Source: Parabacteroides bouchesdurhonensis
GTDB taxonomy: Bacteria > Bacteroidota > Bacteroidia > Bacteroidales > Tannerellaceae
Assembly (NCBI RefSeq): GCF_900186615.1
Contig: NZ_LT896588.1
Coordinates: 2,402,729 to 2,466,728 of the forward strand
Direction of reading: 5' to 3'
DNA length: 64,000 nucleotides
Numbering within the stretch: the first letter of the stretch is position 1; every line of letters starts with the position of its first letter. Shown piece by piece: positions 17,483-25,463 of the stretch. Both the position numbers and the translations under genes were made by a program. The notes under the pieces are model-generated. The model was not told the origin of the DNA and did not search any database. It saw only the letters and a list, made by a program, of their open reading frames with translations.

Positions 17483-17833
17483 TTAAATAATTAGTTTACG
17501 ATAACAGATGAACAGTGAGGTTTGTATGAATGCATCTGTATTTCGCCTTACTTGTTCGGACCGGATTATTCGGATCGGAAGATAAATATGTGTGTCTGTT
17601 GAGAAAAAATCGGATAGAGATGTATATTGAATTTTATCCTGCTCTTTACAGGAAGAAGAAACTTCAAAGATACAGGTGTTGAGTGTATTATTGCAATTCT
17701 CGATATTGGTTGTCCGCACAGGTATATGCAACATCTGCTTGAATTCTCTCTTGGTAGGGCAGGAGAGTAGCAAGAAGAATATCATCGGAAACAAGATGAA
17801 GCCCGTCAAACATTTACCTGTTTTAGATGTCAT
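17483..17833 (-). CDS. small predicted lipoprotein, function unknown
   Basis: This is a 116-residue protein I do not recognise. The N-terminus is hydrophobic (TGFILFPMIFFLLLSCPTKRE) with LLSC as a plausible lipobox and a Cys shortly after the likely signal. The mature part holds several more Cys (IENCNNTLNTCIF, SSSCKEQ), which may form disulfides. It lies 75 bp upstream of the DoxD-like gene on the same strand and could be the first gene of that operon. The lipoprotein-like start and position support it as a real gene, but there is no family evidence. Confidence 0.5.
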   Translation of the reverse strand: MTSKTGKCLTGFILFPMIFFLLLSCPTKREFKQMLHIPVRTTNIENCNNTLNTCIFEVSSSCKEQDKIQYTSLSDFFSTDTHIYLPIRIIRSEQVRRNTDAFIQTSLFICYRKLII

Positions 17834-18004
17834 TGCTTATCGTATTTGCATGTTTTGTGAAATAATTAAATCCCTGTTATAATTCCTTATGCGAATGAAC
17901 TTTTTATTTGCTACCTGTTATTATAACAACTTTAGTTCTGTTTTGTTCTAAATCTTAGACCTTTTCAGATTGAAGCAAAGCTAATATTGAGCTATAGAAA
18001 ACAA

Positions 18005-18036
18005 AAATCCCTGTAACTGAAAGGTTACAGGGATTT
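18005..18036 (-). terminator. terminator after the GGGtGRT gene
   Basis: A 13-bp perfect stem AAATCCCTGTAAC / GTTACAGGGATTT with a 6-base loop is followed on the minus strand by a T-rich tract. It lies 20 bp after the GGGtGRT stop. The rest of 17834-18004 is AT-rich and featureless to me. Confidence 0.88.
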
Positions 18037-18056
18037 ATATATAATGAAGTTTTTAA

Positions 18057-19058
18057 TTACTTCTTCATAGCTTCTTCAATAGCAACTGCTACAGCAACAC
18101 TGGCACCTACCATAGGGTTGTTACCCATTCCGAGGAATCCCATCATTTCTACGTGAGCAGGAACTGATGAAGAACCAGCGAACTGAGCGTCACCGTGCAT
18201 ACGGCCCATAGTATCTGTCATACCGTAAGATGCAGGACCTGCAGCCATATTATCCGGATGCAAGGTACGACCTGTACCACCACCGGAAGCAACAGAGAAG
18301 TATGGGTGACCATTTTCCATACATTCTTTCTTATAAGTACCTGCAACTGGATGTTGGAAACGAGTAGGATTTGTTGAGTTACCTGTGATAGATACATCAA
18401 CACCTTCTTTGCGCATAATGGCAACACCTTCGCGAACATCGTCAGCACCGTAGCACTTAACTTTAGCACGCAAACCGGTTGAGTAGGCTTTCTCTTCGAT
18501 TACGTTAACTTCTCCAGTCATATAATCGAACTGAGTTTGAACATAAGTGAAACCGTTGATACGGGAAATAATTTTAGCTGCGTCTTTACCTAAACCGTTC
18601 AGGATAACGCGCAATGGTTCTTTACGAACCTTGTTTGCCATTTCTGCAATCTTGATAGCACCTTCTGCTGCTGCAAAAGATTCGTGACCTGCAAGGAATG
18701 CGAAACATTTTGTTTCTTCGCGAAGCAAACGAGCTGCCAGATTACCATGTCCGATACCTACTTTACGATCATCAGCTACAGAGCCTTTAATACAGAATGC
18801 TTGCAGACCGATACCGATTGCTTCGGCAGCGTCAGCAGCATTTGTACAGCCTTTTTTAATAGCGATGGCAGCACCTACAACGTAAGCCCAGCAAGCATTT
18901 TCGAAACAAATAGGTTGTGTTTCCTTACACATTGTATAAGGATCGATACCTTTAGTGTCGCAGATAGCTTTTGCATCTTCGATACCGTTGATACCATATT
19001 CTTTTAAAACCGCGTTGATATGATCGATACGACGGTCATAACTTTCAAATAAAGCCAT
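18057..19058 (-). CDS. GGGtGRT family protein
   Basis: This is a 333-residue cytoplasmic protein with the defining SGGGTGRTLHPDN motif near residue 255, followed by a Gly/Met/Ala-rich C-terminus (GMTDTMGRMHGDAQFAG, MGFLGMGNNPMVGASVAVAVA). The family is named for this motif and is found with Fe-S scaffold-like proteins, as here; its biochemical role is not established as far as I know. Several Cys residues occur in the first 70 positions (AICDTKGIDPYTMC, ICFENACWAYV), which could bind metal or an Fe-S cluster. It is the last gene of a three-gene operon closed by a strong terminator. Confidence 0.85.
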   Translation of the reverse strand: MALFESYDRRIDHINAVLKEYGINGIEDAKAICDTKGIDPYTMCKETQPICFENACWAYVVGAAIAIKKGCTNAADAAEAIGIGLQAFCIKGSVADDRKVGIGHGNLAARLLREETKCFAFLAGHESFAAAEGAIKIAEMANKVRKEPLRVILNGLGKDAAKIISRINGFTYVQTQFDYMTGEVNVIEEKAYSTGLRAKVKCYGADDVREGVAIMRKEGVDVSITGNSTNPTRFQHPVAGTYKKECMENGHPYFSVASGGGTGRTLHPDNMAAGPASYGMTDTMGRMHGDAQFAGSSSVPAHVEMMGFLGMGNNPMVGASVAVAVAIEEAMKK

Positions 19059-19065
19059 ATTATTT

Positions 19066-19257
19066 TTACTTTTTTAAATTCTTATTTACCAGGAATAAAG
19101 ATACTAGAAAGTTGAAAACAAGTACACCACCACAACAGGCCATATAAAACGCCATCCACGGTTTCTCAGGCTTCATTACGAAGTAAGCAATAACCGAAGC
19201 GATTGTTGTAATTATGATTAGCCCGATGAGGACGCGTGTCAATGTTTTCTTATTCAT
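19066..19257 (-). CDS. 63-residue two-helix membrane protein
   Basis: This is a small inner-membrane protein with two hydrophobic segments (VLIGLIIITTIASVIAYFVM and WMAFYMACCGGVLVFNFLV) separated by the short KPEKP turn, and with Lys-rich ends. It overlaps the upstream scaffold gene by 8 bp and lies 7 bp before the GGGtGRT gene, so it is clearly translated as part of that operon. No family is recognised. A CC pair in the second helix is notable beside two Fe-S-associated proteins. Confidence 0.7.
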   Translation of the reverse strand: MNKKTLTRVLIGLIIITTIASVIAYFVMKPEKPWMAFYMACCGGVLVFNFLVSLFLVNKNLKK

Positions 19258-19942
19258 TACGAGGATCGATATATTTTACAGCTTCTTTGAAACGACCGTA
19301 AGAGCCTTTTGCTTTTTCCAGTGCTTCGTTAGCATCCATACCTTTCTTTACCATATCCATGAATTTACCAAGGTGGATAAATTCATAACCTATTACTTCG
19401 TCATCAGCATCCAATGCCATACGGGTACAATATCCTTCTGCCATTTCCAAATAACGGGTACCCTTAGCCAATGTTCCGTACATTGTACCAACTTGGCTAC
19501 GAAGACCTTTACCTAAGTCTTCCAAACCTGCACCGATAGGCAGACCATCTTCTGAGAATGCAGACTGTGTACGACCATAAACGATCTGCAGGAATAACTC
19601 GCGCATTGCCGTGTTGATAGCGTCACAAACAAGGTCTGTGTTCAATGCTTCCAGCAGAGTTTTACCCGGAAGAATTTCTGATGCCATAGCAGCAGAATGA
19701 GTCATACCGGAACAACCGATTGTTTCTACAAGTGCTTCCTGGATAATTCCTTCTTTAACGTTCAATGTCAGCTTACATCCACCTTGCTTTGGTGCACACC
19801 AACCGATACCGTGAGTCAAACCAGAGATGTCAGAAATCTGAGTTGCTCTAACCCACTTTCCTTCTTCAGGAATCGGAGCACACTGGTGGTTAGCTCCCTT
19901 CTTTACAACACACATGTGTTGAACTTCATGTGAATAAATCAT
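19250..19942 (-). CDS. NifU/IscU-like iron-sulfur cluster assembly scaffold protein
   Basis: This is a 230-residue protein that opens the operon. The central part (about residues 45-125) resembles the IscU/NifU scaffold fold: GWCAPKQGGCKLTLNV, ALVETIGCSGMTHSAAMASEIL and LVCDAINTAM supply three spaced Cys at positions like those of IscU ligands. In the NCBI family scheme such proteins accompany GGGtGRT proteins. No cysteine desulfurase is encoded next to it, so it may carry a pre-formed cluster. The operon has a complete Bacteroidetes promoter with about a 70-nt leader. Confidence 0.82.
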   Translation of the reverse strand: MIYSHEVQHMCVVKKGANHQCAPIPEEGKWVRATQISDISGLTHGIGWCAPKQGGCKLTLNVKEGIIQEALVETIGCSGMTHSAAMASEILPGKTLLEALNTDLVCDAINTAMRELFLQIVYGRTQSAFSEDGLPIGAGLEDLGKGLRSQVGTMYGTLAKGTRYLEMAEGYCTRMALDADDEVIGYEFIHLGKFMDMVKKGMDANEALEKAKGSYGRFKEAVKYIDPRNE

Positions 19943-20021
19943 AATCGCTAATTTATTATATTAAAGAGTAATGAAATTTTATGCTAATATTATAGTACTA
20001 TTACTTTCTTTAAAAACCGCA

Positions 20022-20052
20022 CAAAGATAATTTTTTTAATTTAGCTCTGCAA
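20022..20052 (-). promoter_or_regulatory. promoter of the scaffold/GGGtGRT operon
   Basis: Minus-strand TTG (20052 to 20050), a 20-bp spacer and TATCTTTG (20029 to 20022) match the Bacteroidetes consensus in both boxes and spacing. The predicted leader to the ATG at 19942 is about 70 nt. The -33 box falls just past the end of the upstream OsmC gene. Confidence 0.75.
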
Positions 20053-20064
20053 CGGCAAGATTTG

Positions 20065-20511
20065 TTATTTGTTCTCTTCGTTAAGATTAAGTAACGTATT
20101 GTTCAATATTATTTGCCAAGTCACCGGAGCTATTTTTTTCATCATAAGTGTTACGCCACAATATTTTTCTTGTGACAAACGGACTGCTTTTATTATTTTG
20201 TTGCTGTCGGCAGGATCGGCTGTGACGTGGTAAGTTACTTGAAAAGCTGTATATACCATTGGTATCCCATCTGATGTCTCTGCTGTTACATCAATAGATA
20301 GATTGTCGAAATGTATGCGCATCTTTCTGAAAAGAGGCGCTACATCCATGCCTGTACAACCTGCTAATGCTATTAACATAAGTGCCTTGGGGCGTGGCCC
20401 TTCATCGTTGCCTCCATTTTCTATGGATGTATCTATTGTAATGGGATGTCCATTCAGCTCTGTCTCAAATGTGGAATCTTTCTTCCATTTTAAAGTAATT
20501 TTAACGGACAT
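20065..20511 (-). CDS. OsmC family peroxide-defence protein
   Basis: This 148-residue OsmC/Ohr-superfamily protein is expected to reduce organic hydroperoxides through two cysteines. Both are present: C52 in LAGCTGMDV, on the central helix, and C118 in EKYCGVTLM. The central-helix context matches the YhfA/OsmC branch rather than Ohr. The gene starts 4 bp after the TlpA-like gene's stop, so the two form an operon that may serve thiol redox and peroxide defence. Confidence 0.9.
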   Translation of the reverse strand: MSVKITLKWKKDSTFETELNGHPITIDTSIENGGNDEGPRPKALMLIALAGCTGMDVAPLFRKMRIHFDNLSIDVTAETSDGIPMVYTAFQVTYHVTADPADSNKIIKAVRLSQEKYCGVTLMMKKIAPVTWQIILNNTLLNLNEENK

Positions 20512-20515
20512 AGAA

Positions 20516-21637
20516 TTATTTAATTATTTCTTGTAGTTTAGCATCAATTGCCTCTCCGTGCAGGCCTTTGGCGATGATCGTTCCGTCTTTATCTACCAAT
20601 ACGGTATGAGGGATACTGTTTACTCCATAAAGCGCCGCTCCCGAGTTTTTCCAGCCTTGCAGGTCTGAAAGCTGTGTCCATGTGATGTTCAAGTCTTTTA
20701 TACCTTTAGCCCAAGCCTCTGCTTTACTGTCCAGAGAGATACCTATGATATCGAATCCTTTGTTCTTATATTTCTTATAAGCAGCTACCAGATTTGGCAT
20801 ATCCCGGCGGCAAGGAGGACACCAGCTGGCCCAGAAATCGATCAATACTACATTCTTTCCATTGCCAACGAATTCTGAAAGTTTATGTATCTTTCCATCT
20901 GCATCGGGTAATTCGAAATCGACGAATTTCTTGCCTACGGCTACGGTATTCAATACGTCCAGATGAGCTATCAGCTTGTCAATATTCGGAACAGCTTTAA
21001 ATGCGGCATCTGCTTTAGCAATGATCTCGTTTTGAGTAGCCTCATCCAAACTATAACGGAAATCGTACAATAATTTAGCGGCAGATTGTTTTGTCGGATT
21101 GTTTAAGATGTAGGCTTTAACGGCATCGGTTACTTTTTGGTCGATCTCGTCTGCTTTTTTCTCCGCAGCTTTAGCTATTTCCACATCGTCAGATTTCATC
21201 TCAGCGGAAAGCTGCTCAATGCCGGCACGTAAAGTCTTCATCTGTGCCTGTAAAGCTGTCAGTCCATCATTTTCGGGAGTACCGGATGTCGAGGAAACTT
21301 GGTCAAGGACTACTTGCAATTTCCCGTTTTCCAATACGAATGTGCTGGTGAAAGGAGCGTTTTCTCCATAAGCTGCACGTTTAGGCTCTACTACATCCTT
21401 AGCGAATGCTAATGTACGGAGAGCGGGAGCGTCCTGTGTTCCCTTTAATGTGAATGTACCGTTTTGCACTAAAGCGCTGTCTAACGGCGCGGAATCATTC
21501 ATGCCATATTCATACATATAAACGTATTTGCCGTTTAGATCGGCATTTGTTACTGTACCGGCAATCTCATAACCTGGCTTTTCGTTACATGCAGCCAAAA
21601 ATAGGGCTGATGTTACAAGAATAAAATATTTATTCAT
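20516..21637 (-). CDS. TlpA-like thiol-disulfide oxidoreductase lipoprotein with DUF4369-type N-terminus
   Basis: This is a 373-residue exported lipoprotein (lipobox LFLAAC17). Residues about 22-115 form the small beta-rich domain commonly called DUF4369 in Bacteroidetes TlpA homologues. A coiled-coil stretch (about 125-220) follows. The thioredoxin-fold domain (about 235-373) has the active site WCPPC (C273/C276) in DFWASWCPPCRRDMPN. It would keep envelope proteins or cytochrome thiols in the right redox state. It is followed by osmC in the same operon, with a -7 box about 45 bp before the start. Confidence 0.92.
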   Translation of the reverse strand: MNKYFILVTSALFLAACNEKPGYEIAGTVTNADLNGKYVYMYEYGMNDSAPLDSALVQNGTFTLKGTQDAPALRTLAFAKDVVEPKRAAYGENAPFTSTFVLENGKLQVVLDQVSSTSGTPENDGLTALQAQMKTLRAGIEQLSAEMKSDDVEIAKAAEKKADEIDQKVTDAVKAYILNNPTKQSAAKLLYDFRYSLDEATQNEIIAKADAAFKAVPNIDKLIAHLDVLNTVAVGKKFVDFELPDADGKIHKLSEFVGNGKNVVLIDFWASWCPPCRRDMPNLVAAYKKYKNKGFDIIGISLDSKAEAWAKGIKDLNITWTQLSDLQGWKNSGAALYGVNSIPHTVLVDKDGTIIAKGLHGEAIDAKLQEIIK

Positions 21638-21680
21638 CTTGTTTGTTTGTTTAAGTAATTAAGTTCTAGAGATAATTCTA

Positions 21681-21688
21681 CAAAGATA
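21681..21688 (-). promoter_or_regulatory. -7 box for the TlpA-osmC operon
   Basis: Minus-strand TATCTTTG fits the -7 consensus 44 bp before the ATG. No TTG stands at 19-21 bp upstream. Confidence 0.5.
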
Positions 21689-21784
21689 CAAAGAGTTTGT
21701 AAATATCAGTTGGTTGTGGCAGTAAGTTAATCATAAAAACAAATACTTTTAATTTTTAATAGCGCATCATCTAGCAAAAAATAT

Positions 21785-21896
21785 CCGCACTTTTATTCTT
21801 TTGACCAGGCTCGAAATCAATTTTGCCCTAGCTCAAAATCAATTTCGACCTGGCTCAAAAACAATTTTGACCTAGGTCAAAAGAATAAAAATGCGG
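21785..21896. repeat. four tandem 22-bp palindromic units inside a 22-bp inverted repeat
   Basis: Four contiguous 22-bp units (21799-21820, 21821-21842, 21843-21864, 21865-21886) follow the pattern TTTTGACCTGGCTCAAAATCAA with a few changes each. Each unit is itself nearly palindromic; the last contains the perfect palindrome TTTTGACCTAGGTCAAAA. The block is framed by arms 21785-21806 and 21875-21896, complementary at 21 of 22 positions. It lies between the terminator of the S1-domain gene and the promoter of the TlpA-like gene. The rest of this 397-bp gap is plain AT-rich sequence. Confidence 0.85.
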
Positions 21897-21971
21897 GATC
21901 TTTTCCATAAAATGTCAGGAGAATGGATTTAATAAGTGGGGAGAAACCAATTAGTTTTCAGGCACAAAAAA

Positions 21972-22013
21972 ACAATTAGCCCGGACTTTTGGAATAAAGC
22001 CCGGGCTAATTGT
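21972..22013 (-). terminator. terminator after the S1-domain gene
   Basis: A 13-bp stem ACAATTAGCCCGG (21972-21984) / CCGGGCTAATTGT (22001-22013) is followed on the minus strand by seven T residues. It lies just past the S1-domain protein's stop. Confidence 0.9.
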
Positions 22014-22034
22014 CTGTCTATTCTTAGAAAATTT

Positions 22035-22868
22035 TTATTCTTTGAGGCGGATGCCGTCTTTTTCTAATGTGATAAGATGCTGTTTATACAAAGCTCCTAT
22101 TGCTTGTTTGAATGCTTTTTTACTGCAACGAAACAGGGAATAAATAACATCGGGGTCGCTTTTATCATGTACCGGAATATAACCTCCCTGAACCTTTAAA
22201 GCTTCCAATATAACATCGGTAATACCTTCTACCTTTTTATACCCTAGAGGTCTAAGGCTGACATCTATTTTTTCATCATCGCGAACCTCTTTTATATATC
22301 CTTTCAGGTGTTCCCCTTTTTCCAACCGGCGGAATACTTCGTTATGATAAACCAATCCTCCGTGCAGATTATTTATGATGACTTTATATCCTATATCCGT
22401 TTCATCAGCAATGAGTAAATCCACTTCCTGGTTATATTCATACAAAGGAGGTGTGTTGTTCAAAAACTTCTCGATACGGGCTGAAGCCATAATTCGTCCC
22501 GTAACATGATCTAAACGTACATATACCAAATACCACTTGCCTTCTTGCATAGGCATTTTTTGTTCTTTAAAGGGGACAAGTAAATCTTTCATTATGCCCC
22601 AGTTTAAAAAAGCTCCGGTATTGTTTACCGACTTAACTTCCATGTATTTAAATTCTCCTACAATGGCAAATGGTTTGGCTGTCGTAGCAATAATGCGTCC
22701 TTCGTTGTCGTGATAAATGAATACTTCCACATCGTCACCCGGCTTTACATTCTTAGGGACATATCGGGCAGGCAGAAGTATTTCCAGACCGTTTCCTCCG
22801 TCCAGATAAACGCCGAAATCTAAATCTTTTACTATTTTGAGCGTGTTATATTTTCCAATTTCAACCAT
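22035..22868 (-). CDS. S1-domain RNA-binding protein, CvfB-like
   Basis: This is a 277-residue cytoplasmic protein with tandem S1-like OB folds in the first 210 residues (for example FGVYLDGGNGLEILLPARYVP and NNTGAFLNWGIMKDLLVP) and a winged-helix C-terminus (about 215-277). This layout is that of CvfB, a conserved RNA-binding regulator of virulence genes in Gram-positive bacteria. Its role in Bacteroidetes is not established. It is monocistronic, with a -7 box upstream and a strong terminator downstream. Confidence 0.87.
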   Translation of the reverse strand: MVEIGKYNTLKIVKDLDFGVYLDGGNGLEILLPARYVPKNVKPGDDVEVFIYHDNEGRIIATTAKPFAIVGEFKYMEVKSVNNTGAFLNWGIMKDLLVPFKEQKMPMQEGKWYLVYVRLDHVTGRIMASARIEKFLNNTPPLYEYNQEVDLLIADETDIGYKVIINNLHGGLVYHNEVFRRLEKGEHLKGYIKEVRDDEKIDVSLRPLGYKKVEGITDVILEALKVQGGYIPVHDKSDPDVIYSLFRCSKKAFKQAIGALYKQHLITLEKDGIRLKE

Positions 22869-22887
22869 GAATCAATTTGTTTTGTGG

Positions 22888-22895
22888 CAAACTTA
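22888..22895 (-). promoter_or_regulatory. -7 box for the CvfB-like gene
   Basis: Minus-strand TAAGTTTG lies 20 bp before the ATG. No clear TTG is found upstream at the normal spacing. Confidence 0.4.
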
Positions 22896-23034
22896 CGCAA
22901 TAATTCAGGAATAAGCTGTAAAAGCATTGATAATTTTGGTTGCTTGTGCAGCAATATATCAAGTATTGCATCGTTATTAATGTAACTTTAAATTTCGGAA
23001 CACTTATTGATGTTCTCCGCTAGTTTAAAAGTAG

Positions 23035-23042
23035 TATATTTG
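23035..23042 (+). promoter_or_regulatory. -7 box of the surface polysaccharide operon
   Basis: TATATTTG lies 28 bp before the Wza-like gene's ATG. The nearest TTG (23007-23009) is 25 bp away, longer than usual. A weak dyad GAACA...TGTTC (22998-23015) lies just upstream. No recombinase-type inverted repeats flank this promoter, so there is no sign of invertible phase control. Confidence 0.5.
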
Positions 23043-23069
23043 CACCTTATTTGAAGAATACTAAAATTT

Positions 23070-23882
23070 ATGAGAGTGAAATTATTATCAGTAGTAGTGC
23101 TTGCCTTGTTATTAGGGGCGTGCGGAACGCCAAAAGATGTCGTTTATTTTCAGGGGATTGATTCATTAACACCCGAGCAAATAGAAGCAATGAATCAATC
23201 TTATAATACAAAAATAGTTCCGGATGATTTGTTGAACATCACTGTTACTGCATGGGATCCTTCTGTGGTTACCCCGTTTAATCCTCCTACCTATGCCTAT
23301 CCGCAGCAAGGAGATCAACCTGTTTTTGCATCTCAATCATTATATAATTATCTGGTGGATAAAGAGGGAATGATTAATTTCCCGGTACTGGGAATGTTGC
23401 ATGTTGCAGGCCTGACAAAACAGGAATTGAGCAAAATGTTGGAAGAAAGAATTTCCAAATACGTGAAAGACCCTTTGGTGAATGTCCAGATTTCAAACTT
23501 TAAAGTTACTCTGATGGGTGAAGTTAACCGGCCAGGGTCATTAAATGCACGTAATGACCGTTTGTCTATTCTGGATGCTATTGGACAATCGGGAGATTTG
23601 ACTATTAATGCAAACCGAAAGAATATTCTGGTAATAAGGGATGAGAATGGAAAAAAGGAAATGGCACGTTTGGATTTGACAGATCCGGCAGTCTTTGCTT
23701 CTCCTTATTATTATCTGCATCAGAATGATGTTGTTTATGTGGAACCCAATAAGGCAAAAAAGAAAAATTCACGTTATAGTCAGGCTCAACAGTACAGTAT
23801 CACAGTCTTTTCTTCTGTGATCAGTGCCGTATCAATTATAACATCAATGGTTATTACGATTATTAATACTTCAAAGAAATAA
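23070..23882 (+). CDS. polysaccharide export lipoprotein (Wza-like)
   Basis: This is a 270-residue outer-membrane lipoprotein (lipobox LLLGAC18) and first gene of the polysaccharide operon. Residues about 45-145 form the polysaccharide export domain (DDLLNITVTAWDP, EGMINFPVLGMLHVAGLT). An SLBB domain follows (VTLMGEVNRPGSLNARNDRLSILDAIGQSGDL). A C-terminal hydrophobic segment (ITVFSSVISAVSIITSMVITII) could be the amphipathic outer-membrane helix of Wza. It is shorter than E. coli Wza, as usual in Bacteroidetes. It forms the export pore with the Wzz-like protein encoded 3 bp downstream. Confidence 0.92.
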   Translation: MRVKLLSVVVLALLLGACGTPKDVVYFQGIDSLTPEQIEAMNQSYNTKIVPDDLLNITVTAWDPSVVTPFNPPTYAYPQQGDQPVFASQSLYNYLVDKEGMINFPVLGMLHVAGLTKQELSKMLEERISKYVKDPLVNVQISNFKVTLMGEVNRPGSLNARNDRLSILDAIGQSGDLTINANRKNILVIRDENGKKEMARLDLTDPAVFASPYYYLHQNDVVYVEPNKAKKKNSRYSQAQQYSITVFSSVISAVSIITSMVITIINTSKK

Positions 23883-23885
23883 GTT

Positions 23886-25463
23886 ATGAGCAATAAAGTT
23901 GTTGATAATGAAACTGTGGAATTGAAAAACATTATTGTTTACTATATACATCAGTGGAAATATTTTGTATGTGCTTTTGTTGTATCTATTATTTTGGCAA
24001 TACTCTATTTGTTACTATATCCGAAAACCTATGAAATGTATGCCAGTGTGCAACTGCAGGAAAATAAAGATTTGGTGGGCGGTGGTATTTCGATGGGGGA
24101 AGCTTCCGGACTAATGAAATCTTTTGGGTTAAGTACCGGTGGTAGCGGAGGAATTAATATAGATGATGAAATTATGGCTTTTTCATCAAATGCACTTTTT
24201 ACTAAGATGATTTTGGAGTTGGGTATAAATGTAGCGTATACCAAACCTTTTTCATGGCATAAGCTATATACCAATTCCCCATTGATAGTTACAGCCGATT
24301 CTGCAACAATGATGTCATTGGAGGATAGATTTGCACTAAAAGTTTCTGTTGACGCCAAAGGCAATATAACAGTAAAGTCTCCTAAAAGAAAAGATACTTT
24401 TTCTTCTTTGCCTGCCCGGTTGGAATTGCCGCAAGGAGTATTTACGCTGGATTTTAGAAACGGGCCAAAGACATCATTTGATTTGGATATTTTGATACAA
24501 CCTGTGCGTTGGGTCGCTGAAAATATGATAAATAGCTTTACGATAGAAGAAGTATCTAAGCTTTCAAATATGTTGGAATTTACTTGCGATGATCATGAAA
24601 AGCAACGGGGAATAGATATTCTGACTACATTGGTTAGAATATATAATGAACAGTCTGATAGTTATAATAAGGCTGAGGCAAGGAAAATGATCACGTTTTT
24701 AGATTCTCGTATTGCAGCTGTCATTGACGATCTGAATAAAACGGAAAGGGCTATTGAAGAATATAAATTGAAGAATAAAATGACTGCTATAGAATATGAT
24801 GTTCAGATGTATTCGGAGCAGATGAAAGAACTTCAATCGAAAATTATAGAAATGGAGGCAGAGTCTCAGGTGGTTAATTTGATGGATGCTTATGTGAAGA
24901 AACCGGAGAATAAATATAATCTGGTACCGCTGATGTTGTCTCAAGACGCGGAAGGAAGCCCTCTGATTGTCTATAATGATGCTTTGCTGGAAAGAAATAA
25001 GATATTGCAAAACTCGAGTGCTGACAACCCTCTGGTCTTGCAAATGAATGAAAAATTAGACAGGTTGAGAGAAAATGTCTTTCTGACCATAGCAAACGCT
25101 AGGGCTGGAATGGTTTCTACATTAACGGACTTAAGAAATAAAGAACAACAGCTATTAAATAGGATGGGAGCTGTTCCTGTGCAAGAACGTGTTTATGTTG
25201 AATTTAAAAGACAGCAAGAAATAACGCAAGCCGTTTATCTTTTGTTATTGCAAAAAAGAGAAGAACAGGCGTTATCTATGGGATTGGATCAAACGAAGGC
25301 TAAACTGATAGATGAGGCGTTTGTAAAGCAATATCCGGTAGGTCCTAGAAAGTTGTATGCCGGATTGTTTATCATTGTATTTACATTGATTGTTCCGGTT
25401 GGCGTGTTGTTCTTGCGTGATCGTTTAAAAGAATTGATAAGTGCTTATAAACAATCTGTTTAA
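23886..25463 (+). CDS. chain-length determinant (Wzz-like) without tyrosine-kinase domain
   Basis: This 525-residue inner-membrane co-polymerase has transmembrane helices at both ends (about 22-44 and 488-511) and a long periplasmic coiled coil between them, including EEYKLKNKMTAIEYDVQMYSE and LTDLRNKEQQLLNRMGAVP. The region before the last helix has the GNVR-like AVYLLLLQKREEQ...AKLIDEAF...P-x-G-P-R-K pattern. There is no Walker motif or Tyr-rich tail after TM2, so it lacks the BY-kinase half found in Wzc, and no separate kinase gene is in the operon. Its stop overlaps the next start by one base (TAATG). Confidence 0.9.
   Translation: MSNKVVDNETVELKNIIVYYIHQWKYFVCAFVVSIILAILYLLLYPKTYEMYASVQLQENKDLVGGGISMGEASGLMKSFGLSTGGSGGINIDDEIMAFSSNALFTKMILELGINVAYTKPFSWHKLYTNSPLIVTADSATMMSLEDRFALKVSVDAKGNITVKSPKRKDTFSSLPARLELPQGVFTLDFRNGPKTSFDLDILIQPVRWVAENMINSFTIEEVSKLSNMLEFTCDDHEKQRGIDILTTLVRIYNEQSDSYNKAEARKMITFLDSRIAAVIDDLNKTERAIEEYKLKNKMTAIEYDVQMYSEQMKELQSKIIEMEAESQVVNLMDAYVKKPENKYNLVPLMLSQDAEGSPLIVYNDALLERNKILQNSSADNPLVLQMNEKLDRLRENVFLTIANARAGMVSTLTDLRNKEQQLLNRMGAVPVQERVYVEFKRQQEITQAVYLLLLQKREEQALSMGLDQTKAKLIDEAFVKQYPVGPRKLYAGLFIIVFTLIVPVGVLFLRDRLKELISAYKQSV

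Noticed and set aside
22869-23069. Invertible promoter for the polysaccharide operon
   Set aside because: Only a 5-bp dyad (GAACA/TGTTC) is present; no long inverted repeats or nearby invertase gene flank the promoter.
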